From Gallionella sp. (GTDB lineage: Bacteria > Pseudomonadota > Gammaproteobacteria > Burkholderiales > Gallionellaceae): a stretch of 64,000 nucleotides of DNA. Numbering within the stretch: position 1 is the first letter of the stretch; every line of letters begins with the position of its first letter. Under the pieces are notes generated by a model, which saw nothing but the letters and a program-made list of their open reading frames with translations, was not told where the DNA came from and did no database searches. The translations under genes and the position numbers were made by a program. Positions 1 to 9,650 of this stretch are shown one piece after another. The stretch is from positions 62,001-126,000 of the forward strand of contig JAQTLM010000001.1 of NCBI GenBank assembly GCA_028714895.1, given 5' to 3'.

Positions 1-509
1 TCGACGGCGTGGTCTATTACGACGATTCCAAGGGAACCAATGTCGGCGCGACGGTCGCCGCGCTGGAGGGTCTGGGCGGCATGACACAGTGCGCGCAAGC
101 GTCCGGTGCGGGAGTGCCGCCCCCCGCCTCCTCCCGCACCGGAGTGCTTCGCACCACCGTGTCGGAGGCGGGGCGCAAGGTGGTGCTGCTGGCAGGCGGC
201 GAAGGCAAAGGGCAGGACTTCGCGCCGCTCAAGCCGGCAGTGATGCAGCATGCGCGCGCGGTGGTGCTGATTGGCCGGGATGCGCCGCTGATTGCATCGG
301 CGCTGGAGGGCTGCGGCGTGTCGCTGCTGCACGTCAAGAACATGAACGATGCGGTGCGGCAGGCCGCGCAACTCGCGCAATCGGGCGATGCGGTATTGCT
401 GTCGCCGGCTTGCGCCAGCTTCGACATGTTCCGCAACTATGTGCATCGCGCCGATATGTTTGTGGCAGCGGTGCATGAGCTGATCAAGGAGGCCGCATGG
501 TCTCGCTAA
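1..509 (+). CDS. murD: UDP-N-acetylmuramoyl-L-alanine:D-glutamate ligase, 3' part
   Basis: Cytoplasmic ATP-dependent ligase that adds D-Glu to UDP-MurNAc-L-Ala. Only the C-terminal 168 residues are in the window; the start lies upstream. The [19 protein letters not shown] block and the [12 protein letters not shown] block are typical of the MurD substrate-binding and C-terminal domains, and the end ([13 protein letters not shown]) is also family-typical. Between these blocks about 31 residues ([10 protein letters not shown]... to ...TTVSEA) do not belong to the family; they are encoded by a palindromic repeat at 78-170 that also occurs in murG. The stop overlaps the ftsW start by 13 nt, as expected in a dcw cluster. 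Confidence 0.95.
   Translation, partial: DGVVYYDDSKGTNVGATVAALEGLGGMTQCAQASGAGVPPPASSRTGVLRTTVSEAGRKVVLLAGGEGKGQDFAPLKPAVMQHARAVVLIGRDAPLIASALEGCGVSLLHVKNMNDAVRQAAQLAQSGDAVLLSPACASFDMFRNYVHRADMFVAAVHELIKEAAWSR
78..170. repeat. In-frame palindromic element, murD copy
   Basis: A 93-bp block in frame inside murD. It has a perfect 12-bp stem, CCGGTGCGGGAG at 103-114 with its complement at 131-142, and weaker outer arms (TGACAC near the left end, GTGTCGG near the right). The same block, diverged and 3 bp longer, is at 2425-2520 in murG. Its length is a multiple of three and it has no stop in the reading frame used. Confidence 0.85.
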
Positions 510-1714
510 CGCCCACAAAAGATATTCAGGCTGGCGCACGGGAGCCTCGCCGCCCTTTCGCCATCAAGACGCGCACCCGCCCGCCGCAGGCGCAATTTGA
601 CGAGTTGTTGATTTGGGTATTGATAGCATTGCTTGCGCTCGGGCTGGTGATGGTGTATTCCGCCTCGATTGCCACGGCGGAAGCCGGCAAATTTACCGGC
701 TATCAACCGGCTTATTATTTGCTGCGGCACGGCGTGTTCATCGCCGTGGGATTGCTTGCCGGGCTGCTCGCTTTTCAGGTGCCGGTGCAGCTATGGCAAA
801 ACTATGCGCCCTATTTGTTTTTGACCGGGGCGGTATTGCTGATATTGGTGTTGATCCCGGGAATCGGGCGCGAAGTCAACGGCAGCCGCCGCTGGCTGTC
901 GCTGTTTGTCGTCAATTTGCAGCCTTCCGAATTGATGAAATTGTTTGCCGTGTTATATGCCGCCAGTTATACGGTGCGCAAGACGAAGGTGAAAGACACC
1001 TTCGTCAAGGCGTTCGTGCCGATGTTCGTGGTGATGGCGCTGGTCGGCAGCCTGCTGCTGCTGGAACCGGACATGGGCGCATTTGTCGTGATACTTGCAA
1101 TCGCAATCAGCACGCTGTGGCTGGGCGGCTTCAATCTCAAGGTGTTTGCCGGGCTGGTTGTGACACTGCCGCTGGCTTTTGCCGCGCTGATCCTTTCCTC
1201 GCCGTACCGCATGCAGCGCGTCGTCGGCTTCATGGATCCGTGGTCCGACCCGTATGGCAAGGGCTATCAACTGAGCCATGCGCTGATTGCCTTTGGGCGC
1301 GGCGAATGGTTCGGCGTCGGGCTGGGCGGCAGCGTGGAAAAATTGTTCTATCTGCCGGAAGCGCATACCGACTTCCTGATGGCAGTGATTGCGGAAGAAC
1401 TGGGGCTGGCCGGCATAACGGCGGTGATTGCGTTGTTTGCGCTGCTGGTGGTGCGCGCCTTCCAGATCGGCCGCCATGCGGCCTTCCTCGAACGCAATTT
1501 TTCTGCGCTGGCCGCGCAGGGCATCGGCGTATGGCTCGGCGTGCAGGCGATGATCAACATCGGAGTGAATATGGGCGTGCTGCCAACCAAGGGATTGACC
1601 CTGCCGTTTCTCAGTTTCGGCGGCAGCGGCCTGGTGGTGAACTGCATCGCTGCTGCGGTACTGCTGCGAGTCGATTACGAGAATAGAAGAGTCGCTCGGG
1701 GGTTGCCGGTATGA
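497..1714 (+). CDS. ftsW: Peptidoglycan polymerase FtsW (SEDS family)
   Basis: Inner-membrane SEDS-family glycosyltransferase of the divisome that polymerises lipid II with its cognate PBP. The 405-residue protein has a hydrophilic basic N-terminus of about 35 residues, then about ten membrane segments. Family blocks visible include MVYSAS, the Q-PSELMK region, LLEPDMGA, the [23 protein letters not shown] stretch (split by typical FtsW spacing) and the C-terminal [17 protein letters not shown]. It starts inside the end of murD, and its stop overlaps the murG start in an ATGA, indicating translational coupling. Confidence 0.97.
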   Translation: MVSLTPTKDIQAGAREPRRPFAIKTRTRPPQAQFDELLIWVLIALLALGLVMVYSASIATAEAGKFTGYQPAYYLLRHGVFIAVGLLAGLLAFQVPVQLWQNYAPYLFLTGAVLLILVLIPGIGREVNGSRRWLSLFVVNLQPSELMKLFAVLYAASYTVRKTKVKDTFVKAFVPMFVVMALVGSLLLLEPDMGAFVVILAIAISTLWLGGFNLKVFAGLVVTLPLAFAALILSSPYRMQRVVGFMDPWSDPYGKGYQLSHALIAFGRGEWFGVGLGGSVEKLFYLPEAHTDFLMAVIAEELGLAGITAVIALFALLVVRAFQIGRHAAFLERNFSALAAQGIGVWLGVQAMINIGVNMGVLPTKGLTLPFLSFGGSGLVVNCIAAAVLLRVDYENRRVARGLPV

Positions 1715-2892
1715 GTAACCGCTCGATTCTGATCATGGCAGGCGGCACCGGCGGGCACATCATGCCGGGGCTGGCCGTCGCCGACATCCTGCGCTCGCAG
1801 GGCTGGAAGGTGATTTGGCTGGGAGCGCCGGGCAGCATGGAGGCGGAACTGGTGCCGAAGCACGGTTATGGCATGGCCTGGGTGCGCTTTTCCGGTGTGC
1901 GCGGTAAGGGTCTGCTGCGCAAATTGCTGTTGCCGTTCAATTTGCTGACCGCACTGGGGCAGAGCGCAGCCGCGATATTCCGCCACCGCCCCGACGTGGT
2001 GCTGGGCATGGGCGGTTACATTACTTTTCCGGGCGGGCTGATGGCGGTCTTGCTGCGCCGTCCGCTGGTGATCCACGAGCAAAATTCCATCGCCGGTTTG
2101 AGCAACCGGGTACTGGCGCATCTTGCCAAGCGTGTGCTGAGCGGTTTCCCTGATGTGTTGCCGAATGCAATCTGGTGCGGCAATCCGGTACGCAGCAGCA
2201 TCGCCGGATTGCCCGATCCGCAAGCACGTTATGCGGCTCGCAGCGGCAAGCTGAACGTGCTGGTGGTGGGCGGCAGCCTCGGGGCGAAGGCGCTCAACGA
2301 GGCCATGCCGCAGGTGCTCGCATTGCTGTCGGAAGGGCTGCGCCCGAATGTGGTTCATCAAACCGGCAAACAGCATTTTGCGGCCGTGCAGCAGTTGTAC
2401 CGGCAGGCCGGCGTGCAGGCGGACGGCATGACACGGTGCGCGCAAGCGGCGGGTGCGGGAATGCCGTCCCCCCACCTCCTCCCGCAAACGGCTGGCTGCG
2501 CCAGTAACGTGTCGGAGGTGGACATCCACCCGTTTCTTGAAGACATGGCCGGCAGCTACGCGAATGCCGATGTGGTGATTTGCCGCGCCGGCGCATTGAC
2601 CATCGCGGAGCTGGCGGCGGCGGGCGTGGCGAGCATCCTGGTGCCGTTCCCGTTTGCGGTGGACGATCATCAGACGCACAACGCGCGCTTTCTCTCCGAG
2701 CGCGGCGCGGCATGGCTGCTGCCGCAAAGCGAATTGAGCGCGGAGAAACTGGCGCAGTTGCTGCGCGAACTGGTAGATGGAGGGCGGGGACGCGAGAAAT
2801 TATTGGCGATGGCGCAACAGGCGCGCAACGTGGCCAAGGCCGATGCGGCGCAACGAGTGGCGCAGGTGTGCGCAGAACTGGCCGAAATATGA
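1711..2892 (+). CDS. murG: UDP-GlcNAc:lipid I N-acetylglucosaminyltransferase MurG with an in-frame insert
   Basis: Membrane-associated GT-B enzyme that converts lipid I to lipid II. The N-terminal GGTGGH loop (residues about 11-16), the HEQNS motif, the second glycine loop VVGGSLGA, and the nucleotide-sugar site [11 protein letters not shown] with [11 protein letters not shown] are all present. At 393 residues it is about 35-40 longer than usual. The excess is residues about 239-270, between YRQAGVQAD and DIHPFLEDM, encoded by the palindromic repeat also found in murD. The catalytic motifs lie outside the insert, so the product is probably functional; that is inference. Confidence 0.96.
   Translation: MSNRSILIMAGGTGGHIMPGLAVADILRSQGWKVIWLGAPGSMEAELVPKHGYGMAWVRFSGVRGKGLLRKLLLPFNLLTALGQSAAAIFRHRPDVVLGMGGYITFPGGLMAVLLRRPLVIHEQNSIAGLSNRVLAHLAKRVLSGFPDVLPNAIWCGNPVRSSIAGLPDPQARYAARSGKLNVLVVGGSLGAKALNEAMPQVLALLSEGLRPNVVHQTGKQHFAAVQQLYRQAGVQADGMTRCAQAAGAGMPSPHLLPQTAGCASNVSEVDIHPFLEDMAGSYANADVVICRAGALTIAELAAAGVASILVPFPFAVDDHQTHNARFLSERGAAWLLPQSELSAEKLAQLLRELVDGGRGREKLLAMAQQARNVAKADAAQRVAQVCAELAEI
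2425..2520. repeat. In-frame palindromic element, murG copy
   Basis: A 96-bp block homologous to 78-170 in murD: it starts with GGCATGACAC, continues GTGCGCGCAAGC, and ends GTGTCGGAGGTG. The central stem is more decayed here (TGCGGGA with TCCCGCA). Both copies are read in the same frame and encode related peptides beginning GMT(Q/R)CAQA and ending VSE. Confidence 0.85.
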
Positions 2893-4340
2893 AACACAAA
2901 GTCAAGCATCTCCATTTCGTCGGCATCGGCGGCTCCGGCATGAACGGCATCGCCGAAGTGCTGCTGAATCTGGGTTTTCAGGTCAGCGGTTCCGATCTCG
3001 GCGAGAATGCCGCCACGCAGCGCCTCAAACAACTCGGTGCGATGGTGTATCTCGGCCATGCCGAACAGCATCTCACCAACGCCGATGCGGTGGTGATTTC
3101 GACTGCAGTCGGCAAAGATAATCCCGAAGTGCTGGCGGCGCGTGCGCGCCGCATTCCGGTGGTACCGCGCGCGATGATGCTGGCGGAACTGATGCGCTTG
3201 CGTCAGGGTATCGCGGTGGCGGGCACGCACGGCAAGACCACCACCACCTCGCTGGCCGCCAGCGTGCTGGCCAAAGGCGGTTTCGATCCCACTTTCGTGA
3301 TTGGCGGCAAGCTCAATAGCAGCGGCGCCAATGCCAAGCTCGGCACCGGCGAATTCATCGTTGCCGAGGCCGATGAATCGGATGCGTCGTTCCTGTATCT
3401 GCAGCCGATCATTGCGGTGATCACCAACATCGATGCAGACCACATGGAGACCTACGGCCACGATTTCGGCAGGCTCAAGCAGGCGTTCGTGGATTTCGTC
3501 GAGCACCTGCCGTTCTACGGCATGGCAATGCTGTGCATTGACGATGCCAACGTGCGCGAAATTCTGCCGCGTATCAGCAAGCCGGTGTGCACCTACGGCC
3601 TCAGCGAGGATGCGCAGATTCGTGCGGTGAATATTCGCCATCAGGGCGGACAGATGCGCTTCACCGCGCAATGCCGCCAGAACGGCACGCCGAAAGACCT
3701 GGACATCACCCTGAATCTGGCCGGGGTACACAATGTGTTGAATGCACTGGCCGCGATCGCGATCGCACTGGAGGTGGGCGTGGCCGATGACGCGATCGTT
3801 GCGGCTTTGGCCGAATTTCAGGGCGTGGGCCGGCGGTTTCAGCGGTATGGGGAGGTGAATCTCATCACCCCTCACCCCAACCATCTCCCGCCTGCGGGCG
3901 AGGGAGCAAACGTTCGCGAAGCGAGCTTTACTCTTATCGACGACTACGGCCATCACCCGGTGGAAATGGCCGCCACGCTGGCGGCGGTGCGCGGCGCATT
4001 CCCCGGCAGGCGGCTGGTGCTGGCCTTTCAGCCGCACCGCTACACGCGCACCCGCGACCTGTTCGAAGATTTCGTGAAGGTGTTGCGCGGCGTGGATGCA
4101 CTGCTGCTGGCGGAAGTGTATGCGGCGGGAGAGCCTCCCATCGTCGCGGCGGACGGGCGCGCGCTGATGCATGCGTTGCGTGTCGCAGGGCAGGACAAAA
4201 CGGTGTTTGTCGAGAACATTCAGGATATGCCGCAGGCCATCATGCAGATGGCGCGCGACGGCGATGTGGTGATCACGATGGGCGCGGGTTCGATTGGCAG
4301 TGTGCCCGGCGCGCTGATGCAAATGAACAATAAGCCATGA
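2889..4340 (+). CDS. murC: UDP-N-acetylmuramate:L-alanine ligase
   Basis: Cytoplasmic Mur ligase that adds L-Ala to UDP-MurNAc. The ATG overlaps the murG stop; a longer upstream extension of this frame would only shadow murG, so I reject it. The 483-residue product has the Rossmann GIGGSGM near the N-terminus, the P-loop GTHGKTTTT, the ADESDASF motif, NIDADHME, and the C-terminal [10 protein letters not shown] with FQPHRYTRT. Just before IDDYGHHP, about 20-25 residues (roughly 325-349, [20 protein letters not shown]) come from a second family of palindromic repeat instead of the usual short loop. Confidence 0.96.
   Translation: MKHKVKHLHFVGIGGSGMNGIAEVLLNLGFQVSGSDLGENAATQRLKQLGAMVYLGHAEQHLTNADAVVISTAVGKDNPEVLAARARRIPVVPRAMMLAELMRLRQGIAVAGTHGKTTTTSLAASVLAKGGFDPTFVIGGKLNSSGANAKLGTGEFIVAEADESDASFLYLQPIIAVITNIDADHMETYGHDFGRLKQAFVDFVEHLPFYGMAMLCIDDANVREILPRISKPVCTYGLSEDAQIRAVNIRHQGGQMRFTAQCRQNGTPKDLDITLNLAGVHNVLNALAAIAIALEVGVADDAIVAALAEFQGVGRRFQRYGEVNLITPHPNHLPPAGEGANVREASFTLIDDYGHHPVEMAATLAAVRGAFPGRRLVLAFQPHRYTRTRDLFEDFVKVLRGVDALLLAEVYAAGEPPIVAADGRALMHALRVAGQDKTVFVENIQDMPQAIMQMARDGDVVITMGAGSIGSVPGALMQMNNKP
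3868..3930. repeat. In-frame palindromic element (CCCTCACCCCAACC family) in murC
   Basis: Begins CCCTCACCCCAACCATCTCC and folds around CTCCCGCCTGCGGGCGAGGGAG, followed by a TTCGCGAAGCGAGC segment. The same family occurs in reverse orientation in murB (4880-4928), in hemD (35030-35146) and between genes before ubiD. Confidence 0.8.
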
Positions 4341-5302
4341 ATATGAGCGAACCGAAACAGTTTAAGACAGAAGGTCTGCGCGGAGAGATGCGCCGTGATG
4401 TGCCTATGAGCCGCCATACGAGCTGGCGCGCAGGCGGTGTGGCCGAACGCATGTACCAGCCCGCCGACTTGGATGATCTGCTGGTGTTCCTGCGCAGCTT
4501 GCCGGTCGAAGAGCCGCTGCATGCGGTGGGTTTGGGCAGCAATCTACTGGTGCGCGACGGCGGGTTGCGCGGCACGGTGTTGCTGTTGCACGGTGCGCTG
4601 GGCGGACTGCGTCTCGAAGCGGACGGCTCGGTCTACGCCGAAGCCGGCGTGCCGGGCGCAAAGCTGGCGCGCTTCGCCGCGTTGCACGATCTGCGCGGCG
4701 CAGAATTTTGCGCCGGCATCCCCGGCACGGTCGGTGGCATGCTGGCGATGAATGCCGGCTGCTACGGCAGCGAGATTTGGGAAAAAGTGTTGCGCGTGCA
4801 GACGGTGAACCGGCACGGTGAAGTGCGCATGCGTACGGCAGGGGATTATGAAATCGGCTATCGGCATGTGTTGCTACGGAGCAAACTCCCCTCTACCGCA
4901 GGCGGGAGAGGGGCTGGGGGTGAGGGGTGGTATTCGGAGCTCTTCGTTGCCGCGTGGCTGAAGTTCGAGGCAGGTGACGGCGATATTGCGCGGCAGGAGA
5001 TCAAGGTGCTGCTGGGCAAGCGTATCGCCAGCCAGCCGCTGGATCTGCCCAATGCCGGATCAGTATTCCGCAACCCGCCGGGCGATCATGCGGCGCGGCT
5101 GATTCAGCAATGTGGCTTGAAAGGCAGGCGCATCGGCGGTGCGCAGGTGTCGGAGAAACACGCCAACTTCATCGTGAACACGGGCGGGGCGACGGCGGCG
5201 GACATCGAGAATCTGATCAACGAAGTACGAGCGGTGGTGCGGCAACAGACCGGCATCGACCTGCACCCGGAAGTAAGAATTATTGGAGAAAAACTTGTTT
5301 AG
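4337..5302 (+). CDS. murB: UDP-N-acetylenolpyruvoylglucosamine reductase (type I)
   Basis: FAD- and NADPH-dependent reductase that completes UDP-MurNAc synthesis. The start overlaps the murC stop (ATGA). The 321-residue protein has the RHTSWRAGG start block, [36 protein letters not shown] and the C-terminal NAGSVFRNP with EKHANFIVN, the standard FAD-binding and substrate regions. About 17 residues after YRHVLLRS ([15 protein letters not shown]) are low-complexity and come from a repeat, inserted before the family-typical [10 protein letters not shown] strand. Confidence 0.96.
   Translation: MNMSEPKQFKTEGLRGEMRRDVPMSRHTSWRAGGVAERMYQPADLDDLLVFLRSLPVEEPLHAVGLGSNLLVRDGGLRGTVLLLHGALGGLRLEADGSVYAEAGVPGAKLARFAALHDLRGAEFCAGIPGTVGGMLAMNAGCYGSEIWEKVLRVQTVNRHGEVRMRTAGDYEIGYRHVLLRSKLPSTAGGRGAGGEGWYSELFVAAWLKFEAGDGDIARQEIKVLLGKRIASQPLDLPNAGSVFRNPPGDHAARLIQQCGLKGRRIGGAQVSEKHANFIVNTGGATAADIENLINEVRAVVRQQTGIDLHPEVRIIGEKLV
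4880..4928. repeat. In-frame palindromic element in murB (reverse of the murC copy)
   Basis: Reads CTCCCCTCTACCGCAGGCGG then GAGAGGGGCTGGGGGTGAGG, which is the reverse complement of the element in murC. It adds roughly 17 codons without a frame change. Confidence 0.75.
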
Positions 5303-5306
5303 CCAG

Positions 5307-5366
5307 CGTAGCGTGCGCTGTGCGCACGACACGATTCAGGGAGCCGTGCGCACAGCGCACGCTACG
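5307..5366. repeat. Perfect inverted repeat between murB and ddl
   Basis: The arms TAGCGTGCGCTGTGCGCAC (5309-5327) and its exact complement (5346-5364) are separated by 18 nt; the pairing extends two more bases on each outer side. It fills most of the 84-bp gap. Its right end supplies GGAGG at 5366-5370, the only SD-like run before ddl, although it sits 16 nt from the first ATG. Confidence 0.85.
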
Positions 5367-5386
5367 GAGGATTTTGGGTTGTTGAG

Positions 5387-6307
5387 ATGGAAAAGATGAA
5401 GAGATTCGGAAAAGTGGCGGTGCTGTTCGGCGGCAAATCCGCTGAGCGTGAGGTGTCGCTGAAAAGCGGTGCGGCGGTGCTGGCGGCGCTGCAGCGCAGT
5501 GGTGTAAATGCGCATGCATTCGACCCTGCTGTACAAAATCTGCAGGCATTGCGCGACGAAGGTTATGACCGTGCCTTCATCGCCCTGCACGGGCGTTTCG
5601 GCGAAGACGGTACGGTGCAGGGCGCGCTGGAATTGTTGGGCATTCCCTATACCGGCAGCGGCGTGCTGGCTTCCGCGCTGGGTATGGACAAGTGGCGCAC
5701 CAAGCTGGTATGGCAGGCGGCGCAATTGCCCGTGCCGAATTACGCGCTGCTCGATGAACACAGCGATTGGGCAGGCGTTGCGCAACAGCTGGGTTTGCCT
5801 CTGTTCGTCAAACCGGCCAACGAAGGCTCCAGCGTCGGCATCAGTAAGGTAAAAACAGTCGGCGAACTGCACAAGGCATACCGGGAAGCGGCCAGGCACG
5901 ACCCACTGGTGATTGCGGAAAGCTTTATCGGCGGTGGCGAATACACCGTGGCGATTCTCGGCGAGCAGGCGTTGCCGGTGATCAAGATCGAACCGGCCAA
6001 TGAGTTCTACGACTACGAGGCAAAATACCTGCGCGACGACACCCGTTACCTGTGCCCATGCGGCTTGGGCGCGGCGCAGGAAGCCGAGATGCAGCGCTTG
6101 GCCAAACAAGCCTTCGCGCTGATCGGCGGGCAAGGCTGGGGGCGGGTGGATTTCCTGATGGATGAAGCGGGCAAGCCCTATCTGCTGGAAGTGAACACCT
6201 CGCCGGGGATGACCGACCACAGTCTGGTGCCGATGGCGGCGCGCCAAGCCGGTATCAGCTTCGAACAGCTGGTGGTGAAGGTGCTGGAGTTGGCGCATGT
6301 GGGATAA
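5387..6307 (+). CDS. ddl: D-alanine--D-alanine ligase
   Basis: ATP-grasp ligase that makes the D-Ala-D-Ala dipeptide for the peptidoglycan stem. The 306-residue protein has the N-terminal [16 protein letters not shown] motif, [12 protein letters not shown], the ATP-grasp [14 protein letters not shown], and the C-terminal [22 protein letters not shown] signature split by normal spacing. Two ATGs 9 nt apart are possible (5387 or 5396); neither has an ideally spaced SD. It overlaps ftsQ by 11 nt. Position and length match the ddlB copy of dcw clusters. Confidence 0.96.
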   Translation: MEKMKRFGKVAVLFGGKSAEREVSLKSGAAVLAALQRSGVNAHAFDPAVQNLQALRDEGYDRAFIALHGRFGEDGTVQGALELLGIPYTGSGVLASALGMDKWRTKLVWQAAQLPVPNYALLDEHSDWAGVAQQLGLPLFVKPANEGSSVGISKVKTVGELHKAYREAARHDPLVIAESFIGGGEYTVAILGEQALPVIKIEPANEFYDYEAKYLRDDTRYLCPCGLGAAQEAEMQRLAKQAFALIGGQGWGRVDFLMDEAGKPYLLEVNTSPGMTDHSLVPMAARQAGISFEQLVVKVLELAHVG

Positions 6308-7001
6308 CGTGCCATTGCTGCGCAACATTACCAGCACGCTGATTGTTTTCAGCGTGCTGGCGGTGTTGTACGGCGCGGCTTATTACATGGTGCATTTGCC
6401 GGGGCTGTTTCCGTTGCACAGCGTGCGCCTGAGTGCGGCGCCGCAGCGGGTGGTTGCGGAAGAGGTGTTGGTGGTGGCGCGCAACGAAGTGCGGGGCAAT
6501 TTTTTCACCGTGGATATCGAGCGGTTAAGGCAGTTGCTGGAAAAACTGCCGTGGGTGCGCAGCGTCAATATCCGCCGTGAATTCCCCGACCGGCTGGTGG
6601 TGCAGTTGGAGGAGCACCGGGTTCTGGCGCGCTGGAACAACAGCACGCTGGTAAATATGCAAGGCGAGGTGTTCAGCGCGGACAGCGAGCAGGTGTTGCC
6701 GGGTTTCATCGGGCAGGTGGGCGATTCAGTCGAAGTCGCGCAGCGCTACGGCGAATTCAGCCGGCAGCTCGCCGCACTGAATTTGCATGTGGTTCAGCTT
6801 GCGTTGTCGCCGCGCCATGCCTGGCAGTTGCGCCTGAGCAACGGCATGGTGCTGGAACTGGGGCGCGAAGAGATGCAGCAGCGTCTGGCGCGGTTCGTGA
6901 CGGTATACCCGTACAGCCTGGCGGCGCAGGCGGGCTCGGCGCGATATGTGGATATGCGCTACCGCAATGGGTTTGCGGTGGGTGGGATGGTCAAAAGTTG
7001 A
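6297..7001 (+). CDS. ftsQ: Cell division protein FtsQ
   Basis: Bitopic inner-membrane divisome protein with a short cytoplasmic N-terminus, one membrane segment (residues about 12-32) and a periplasmic POTRA domain. The POTRA region shows the usual [19 protein letters not shown] and [15 protein letters not shown] blocks, and the C-terminal beta domain ends with [13 protein letters not shown]. At 234 residues it has normal length. It lies between ddl and ftsA as in other proteobacteria. Confidence 0.95.
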   Translation: MWDNVPLLRNITSTLIVFSVLAVLYGAAYYMVHLPGLFPLHSVRLSAAPQRVVAEEVLVVARNEVRGNFFTVDIERLRQLLEKLPWVRSVNIRREFPDRLVVQLEEHRVLARWNNSTLVNMQGEVFSADSEQVLPGFIGQVGDSVEVAQRYGEFSRQLAALNLHVVQLALSPRHAWQLRLSNGMVLELGREEMQQRLARFVTVYPYSLAAQAGSARYVDMRYRNGFAVGGMVKS

Positions 7002-7025
7002 GAGATTGGCAGCGAGGTGCAAGCG

Positions 7026-8261
7026 ATGAGCAGAAACAAGGAAACTAAAAACCTGGTGGTCGGGCTGGATATCGGTACATCCAAGATCGTGGCCATTGTC
7101 GGCGAGGTCAAGCCGGACGGCATGCTGGAGGTGATCGGCATGGGTATGCACGAATCCGACGGCATGAAGAAAGGCATGGTGGTCAACATCGAAGCCACGG
7201 TGGGCGCGATCCAGCGCGCGCTGGAAGAAGCCGAGCTGATGGCCGATTGCAAAATTCATGAGGTCCATACCGGCATCGCCGGCAGCCACATCCGCGGCAT
7301 CAATTCGCGCGGCATGGTGAAGATCAAGGAGAAGGAGGTCGCGCCCACCGACATCGAAAGAGTGGTCGAAACTGCCAGTTCGATCAGCTTGCCGGGCGAC
7401 CAGCAGATCCTGCATATCCTCGAGCAGGAGTTCAGCATCGACGGCCAGGACGGCATCAAGAAGCCGCTCGGCATGAGCGGGATGCGCCTGGATGTCGAGG
7501 TGCATATCGTCAGCGGTGCGGTGGCGGCGGTGCAGAACATCATGAAGTGCATCCACCGTTGCGGGCTGGAGGTCAATGAATTGATTCTGCAACCGCTGGC
7601 TTCGAGCAAGGCGGTACTAGAAGATGATGAAAAAGAACTGGGCGTGTGCCTCGTGGATATCGGCGGCGGCACCACCGATATTGCGGTGTTTACCGGCGGC
7701 GCGATACGCCACACTGCGGTGATCCCGATTGCCGGCGACCAGATTACCAACGACATTGCGATGGCGTTGCGCACCCCGACCCATGATGCCGAGGACATCA
7801 AGATCAAGCACGGCTGCGCGCTGCGCCAGCTGGCCGATGACGGCACAATCGAAGTGCCGGGCGTGGGCGAGCGCGGCCCGCGCATGTTGTCGCGACAAAC
7901 GTTGGCCGAAGTGATCGAGCCGCGCGTCGAGGAATTGTATTCGCTGGTGCAGCAGGAATTGCGCCGCAGCGGTTTCGAGGATTTGCTGTCGTCCGGCATT
8001 GTGATTACCGGCGGCAGCAGCGCCATGCAAGGCATGGTCGAGCTGGGCGAAGAGATTTTTCACCTGCCGGTGCGCTTGGGCATTCCCAAATATGTCGGCG
8101 GATTGTCCGATGTGGTGAAAACACCACGCATGGCGACCGGCGTGGGGCTGTTGCTGTATGGCCTGGAACACTTCCAGCGCGATGAGGAGACACGCAGGCA
8201 ATCCGGTTCATTTGGTGACGTGCTGGGGAAAATGAAGTCTTGGTTTCAGGGAAATTTTTAG
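7026..8261 (+). CDS. ftsA: Cell division protein FtsA
   Basis: Actin-like ATPase that anchors FtsZ to the membrane. I choose the ATG at 7026 because GCGAGG lies 8 nt upstream; an in-frame GTG at 7017 would add three residues. The 411-residue product shows LDIGTSKIVAIVGE, the 1C-domain region, VDIGGGTTDIAVF, ITGGSSAMQG, and a C-terminal amphipathic segment (MKSWFQGNF) that should bind the membrane. The last 20 nt are duplicated in tandem just after the stop. Confidence 0.97.
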   Translation: MSRNKETKNLVVGLDIGTSKIVAIVGEVKPDGMLEVIGMGMHESDGMKKGMVVNIEATVGAIQRALEEAELMADCKIHEVHTGIAGSHIRGINSRGMVKIKEKEVAPTDIERVVETASSISLPGDQQILHILEQEFSIDGQDGIKKPLGMSGMRLDVEVHIVSGAVAAVQNIMKCIHRCGLEVNELILQPLASSKAVLEDDEKELGVCLVDIGGGTTDIAVFTGGAIRHTAVIPIAGDQITNDIAMALRTPTHDAEDIKIKHGCALRQLADDGTIEVPGVGERGPRMLSRQTLAEVIEPRVEELYSLVQQELRRSGFEDLLSSGIVITGGSSAMQGMVELGEEIFHLPVRLGIPKYVGGLSDVVKTPRMATGVGLLLYGLEHFQRDEETRRQSGSFGDVLGKMKSWFQGNF

Positions 8262-8280
8262 GGTTTCAGGGTAATTTTTA
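8243..8280. repeat. Tandem duplication of the ftsA 3' end
   Basis: GTTTCAGGGAAATTTTTAG, which encodes FQGNF and the stop, is followed at once by GTTTCAGGGTAATTTTTAG. One base differs. The duplication lies in the ftsA-ftsZ leader, well upstream of the ftsZ ribosome site. Confidence 0.8.
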
Positions 8281-8347
8281 GCGGCTTTACAGGTTGGTGG
8301 TTCAGGGCTTAGGGGCAAGTTTGAAGTAATTTTTTAAGGAGACGACG

Positions 8348-9520
8348 ATGTTTGAAATCATGGAAGCACAAACGCAGGATGCGGTCATCAAGGTAATCGG
8401 GGTGGGCGGCTGCGGCGGCAATGCCGTGGATCATATGATCGAGCAAGGTGTGCAGGGAGTCGAGTTCATCGTCATCAATACCGATGCGCAGGCGCTCAAA
8501 CGCAGCAAGGCGCGCACCCAGTTGCAGATCGGCGCAAACATCACCAAGGGTCTGGGCGCGGGCGCCAAGCCGTCGATCGGGCAGGCAGCGGCCGAGGAAG
8601 ATCGCGAGCGCATCAAGGAGATGGTCAGCGGCGCAAACATGATATTCATCACCGCCGGCATGGGCGGCGGCACCGGTACGGGCGCCGCGCCGATCGTCGC
8701 GCAAATCGCCCGCGAACTGGATATCCTGACTGTGGCCGTGGTTACCAAACCGTTTGCCTACGAAGGCAACCGGATGCGTTTCGCCAAGGCCGGTATCGAG
8801 GCGCTGCACGAGCATGTCGATTCGCTGATCATTGTGCCGAATTCCAAATTGATGGAGGTGCTGGGCAACGATGTTACCCTGCCGGAAGCCTTCAAGGCCG
8901 CCAATGGTGTGCTACAGGGCGCGGTGGCGGGCATTGCCGAAGTGATCAACGTGCCGGGCTTGATCAACGTGGACTTTGCCGACGTGCGCACCGTGATGTC
9001 GGAAAACGGCATGGCGATGATGGGTTCCGCAATCGCCTCCGGCCCGGACCGTGCACGGATTGCCGCCGAACGCGCGATCGCCAGCCCGTTGCTGGAAGAC
9101 GTTGACATGTCCGGCGCGCGCGGCGTGCTGGTGAATATCACTTCGTCCAGCCAATTGAAGCTGAAAGAGCTGGAAGAGGTGATGGAATGCGTTCAATTTG
9201 CCGCGGAAGAAGCGACGGTGATCGTCGGCTCGGTGTTTGACGAAAACATGGGTGAAGAATTGCGCGTGACCGTCGTGGCGACCGGGTTGGGCGCACCACG
9301 CATCGTCAAGCAAAAGCCGGAAATGGTTTATCGGAGCGAAGAAACCTGCCAGCGCACCGGTACGCACGACGAGCCGATTGCCAATGCCGGAGTAAATTAT
9401 ACCGAACTGGACACGCCTGCCGTAATGCGCCGTGGCCGCAGGGAAACCATCGATGCGATGGAAAAATCCGGTATGGATACGCTGGACATCCCGTCCTTCC
9501 TGCGCAAGCAGGCGGACTAA
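8348..9520 (+). CDS. ftsZ: Cell division GTPase FtsZ
   Basis: Tubulin homologue that forms the Z ring. An AAGGAG lies 8 nt before the ATG. The tubulin signature GGGTGTG is at residues 106-112, the N-terminal GVGGCGGNAV nucleotide loop is near residue 18, and the T7 catalytic loop (GLINVDFADV) is present. A variable linker of about 45 residues leads to the conserved C-terminal peptide DIPSFLRKQAD that binds FtsA. At 390 residues the length is normal. Confidence 0.98.
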   Translation: MFEIMEAQTQDAVIKVIGVGGCGGNAVDHMIEQGVQGVEFIVINTDAQALKRSKARTQLQIGANITKGLGAGAKPSIGQAAAEEDRERIKEMVSGANMIFITAGMGGGTGTGAAPIVAQIARELDILTVAVVTKPFAYEGNRMRFAKAGIEALHEHVDSLIIVPNSKLMEVLGNDVTLPEAFKAANGVLQGAVAGIAEVINVPGLINVDFADVRTVMSENGMAMMGSAIASGPDRARIAAERAIASPLLEDVDMSGARGVLVNITSSSQLKLKELEEVMECVQFAAEEATVIVGSVFDENMGEELRVTVVATGLGAPRIVKQKPEMVYRSEETCQRTGTHDEPIANAGVNYTELDTPAVMRRGRRETIDAMEKSGMDTLDIPSFLRKQAD

Positions 9521-9522
9521 AT

Positions 9523-9600
9523 TCAGGACTGAGGACTAAGGACTGAGTAAAACCAACCGGACTGCATTTTTCAGTCCTCAGCCCTCGCACCTCAGTCCTG
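9523..9600. repeat. Heptad-repeat inverted element after ftsZ
   Basis: A left arm built from GGACTGA/GGACTAA heptads (9525-9545) faces a right arm of AGTCCTCAGCCCT and CTCAGTCCT, giving a hairpin with a loop of about 25 nt. A closely related element is at 35924-36008. It could act as a weak terminator for the dcw transcript, but no U-tract follows the stem. Confidence 0.7.
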
Positions 9601-9611
9601 CTTAAGGGCTG

Positions 9612-9620
9612 TGATAAAAT
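9612..9620 (+). promoter_or_regulatory. Extended -10 promoter element of lpxC
   Basis: TGATAAAAT matches an extended -10 (TGn followed by TAAAAT). Transcription would start near 9627, close to an upstream in-frame ATG. This favours translation from the second ATG at 9651. Confidence 0.45.
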
Positions 9621-9650
9621 TGCCCCATGATTCTTGCGCTCAAGACACCA

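Noticed and set aside
2580..2888. Long upstream extension of the murC frame
   Set aside because: It is an out-of-frame shadow of murG; the murC ATG at 2889 matches the family N-terminus and overlaps the murG stop.
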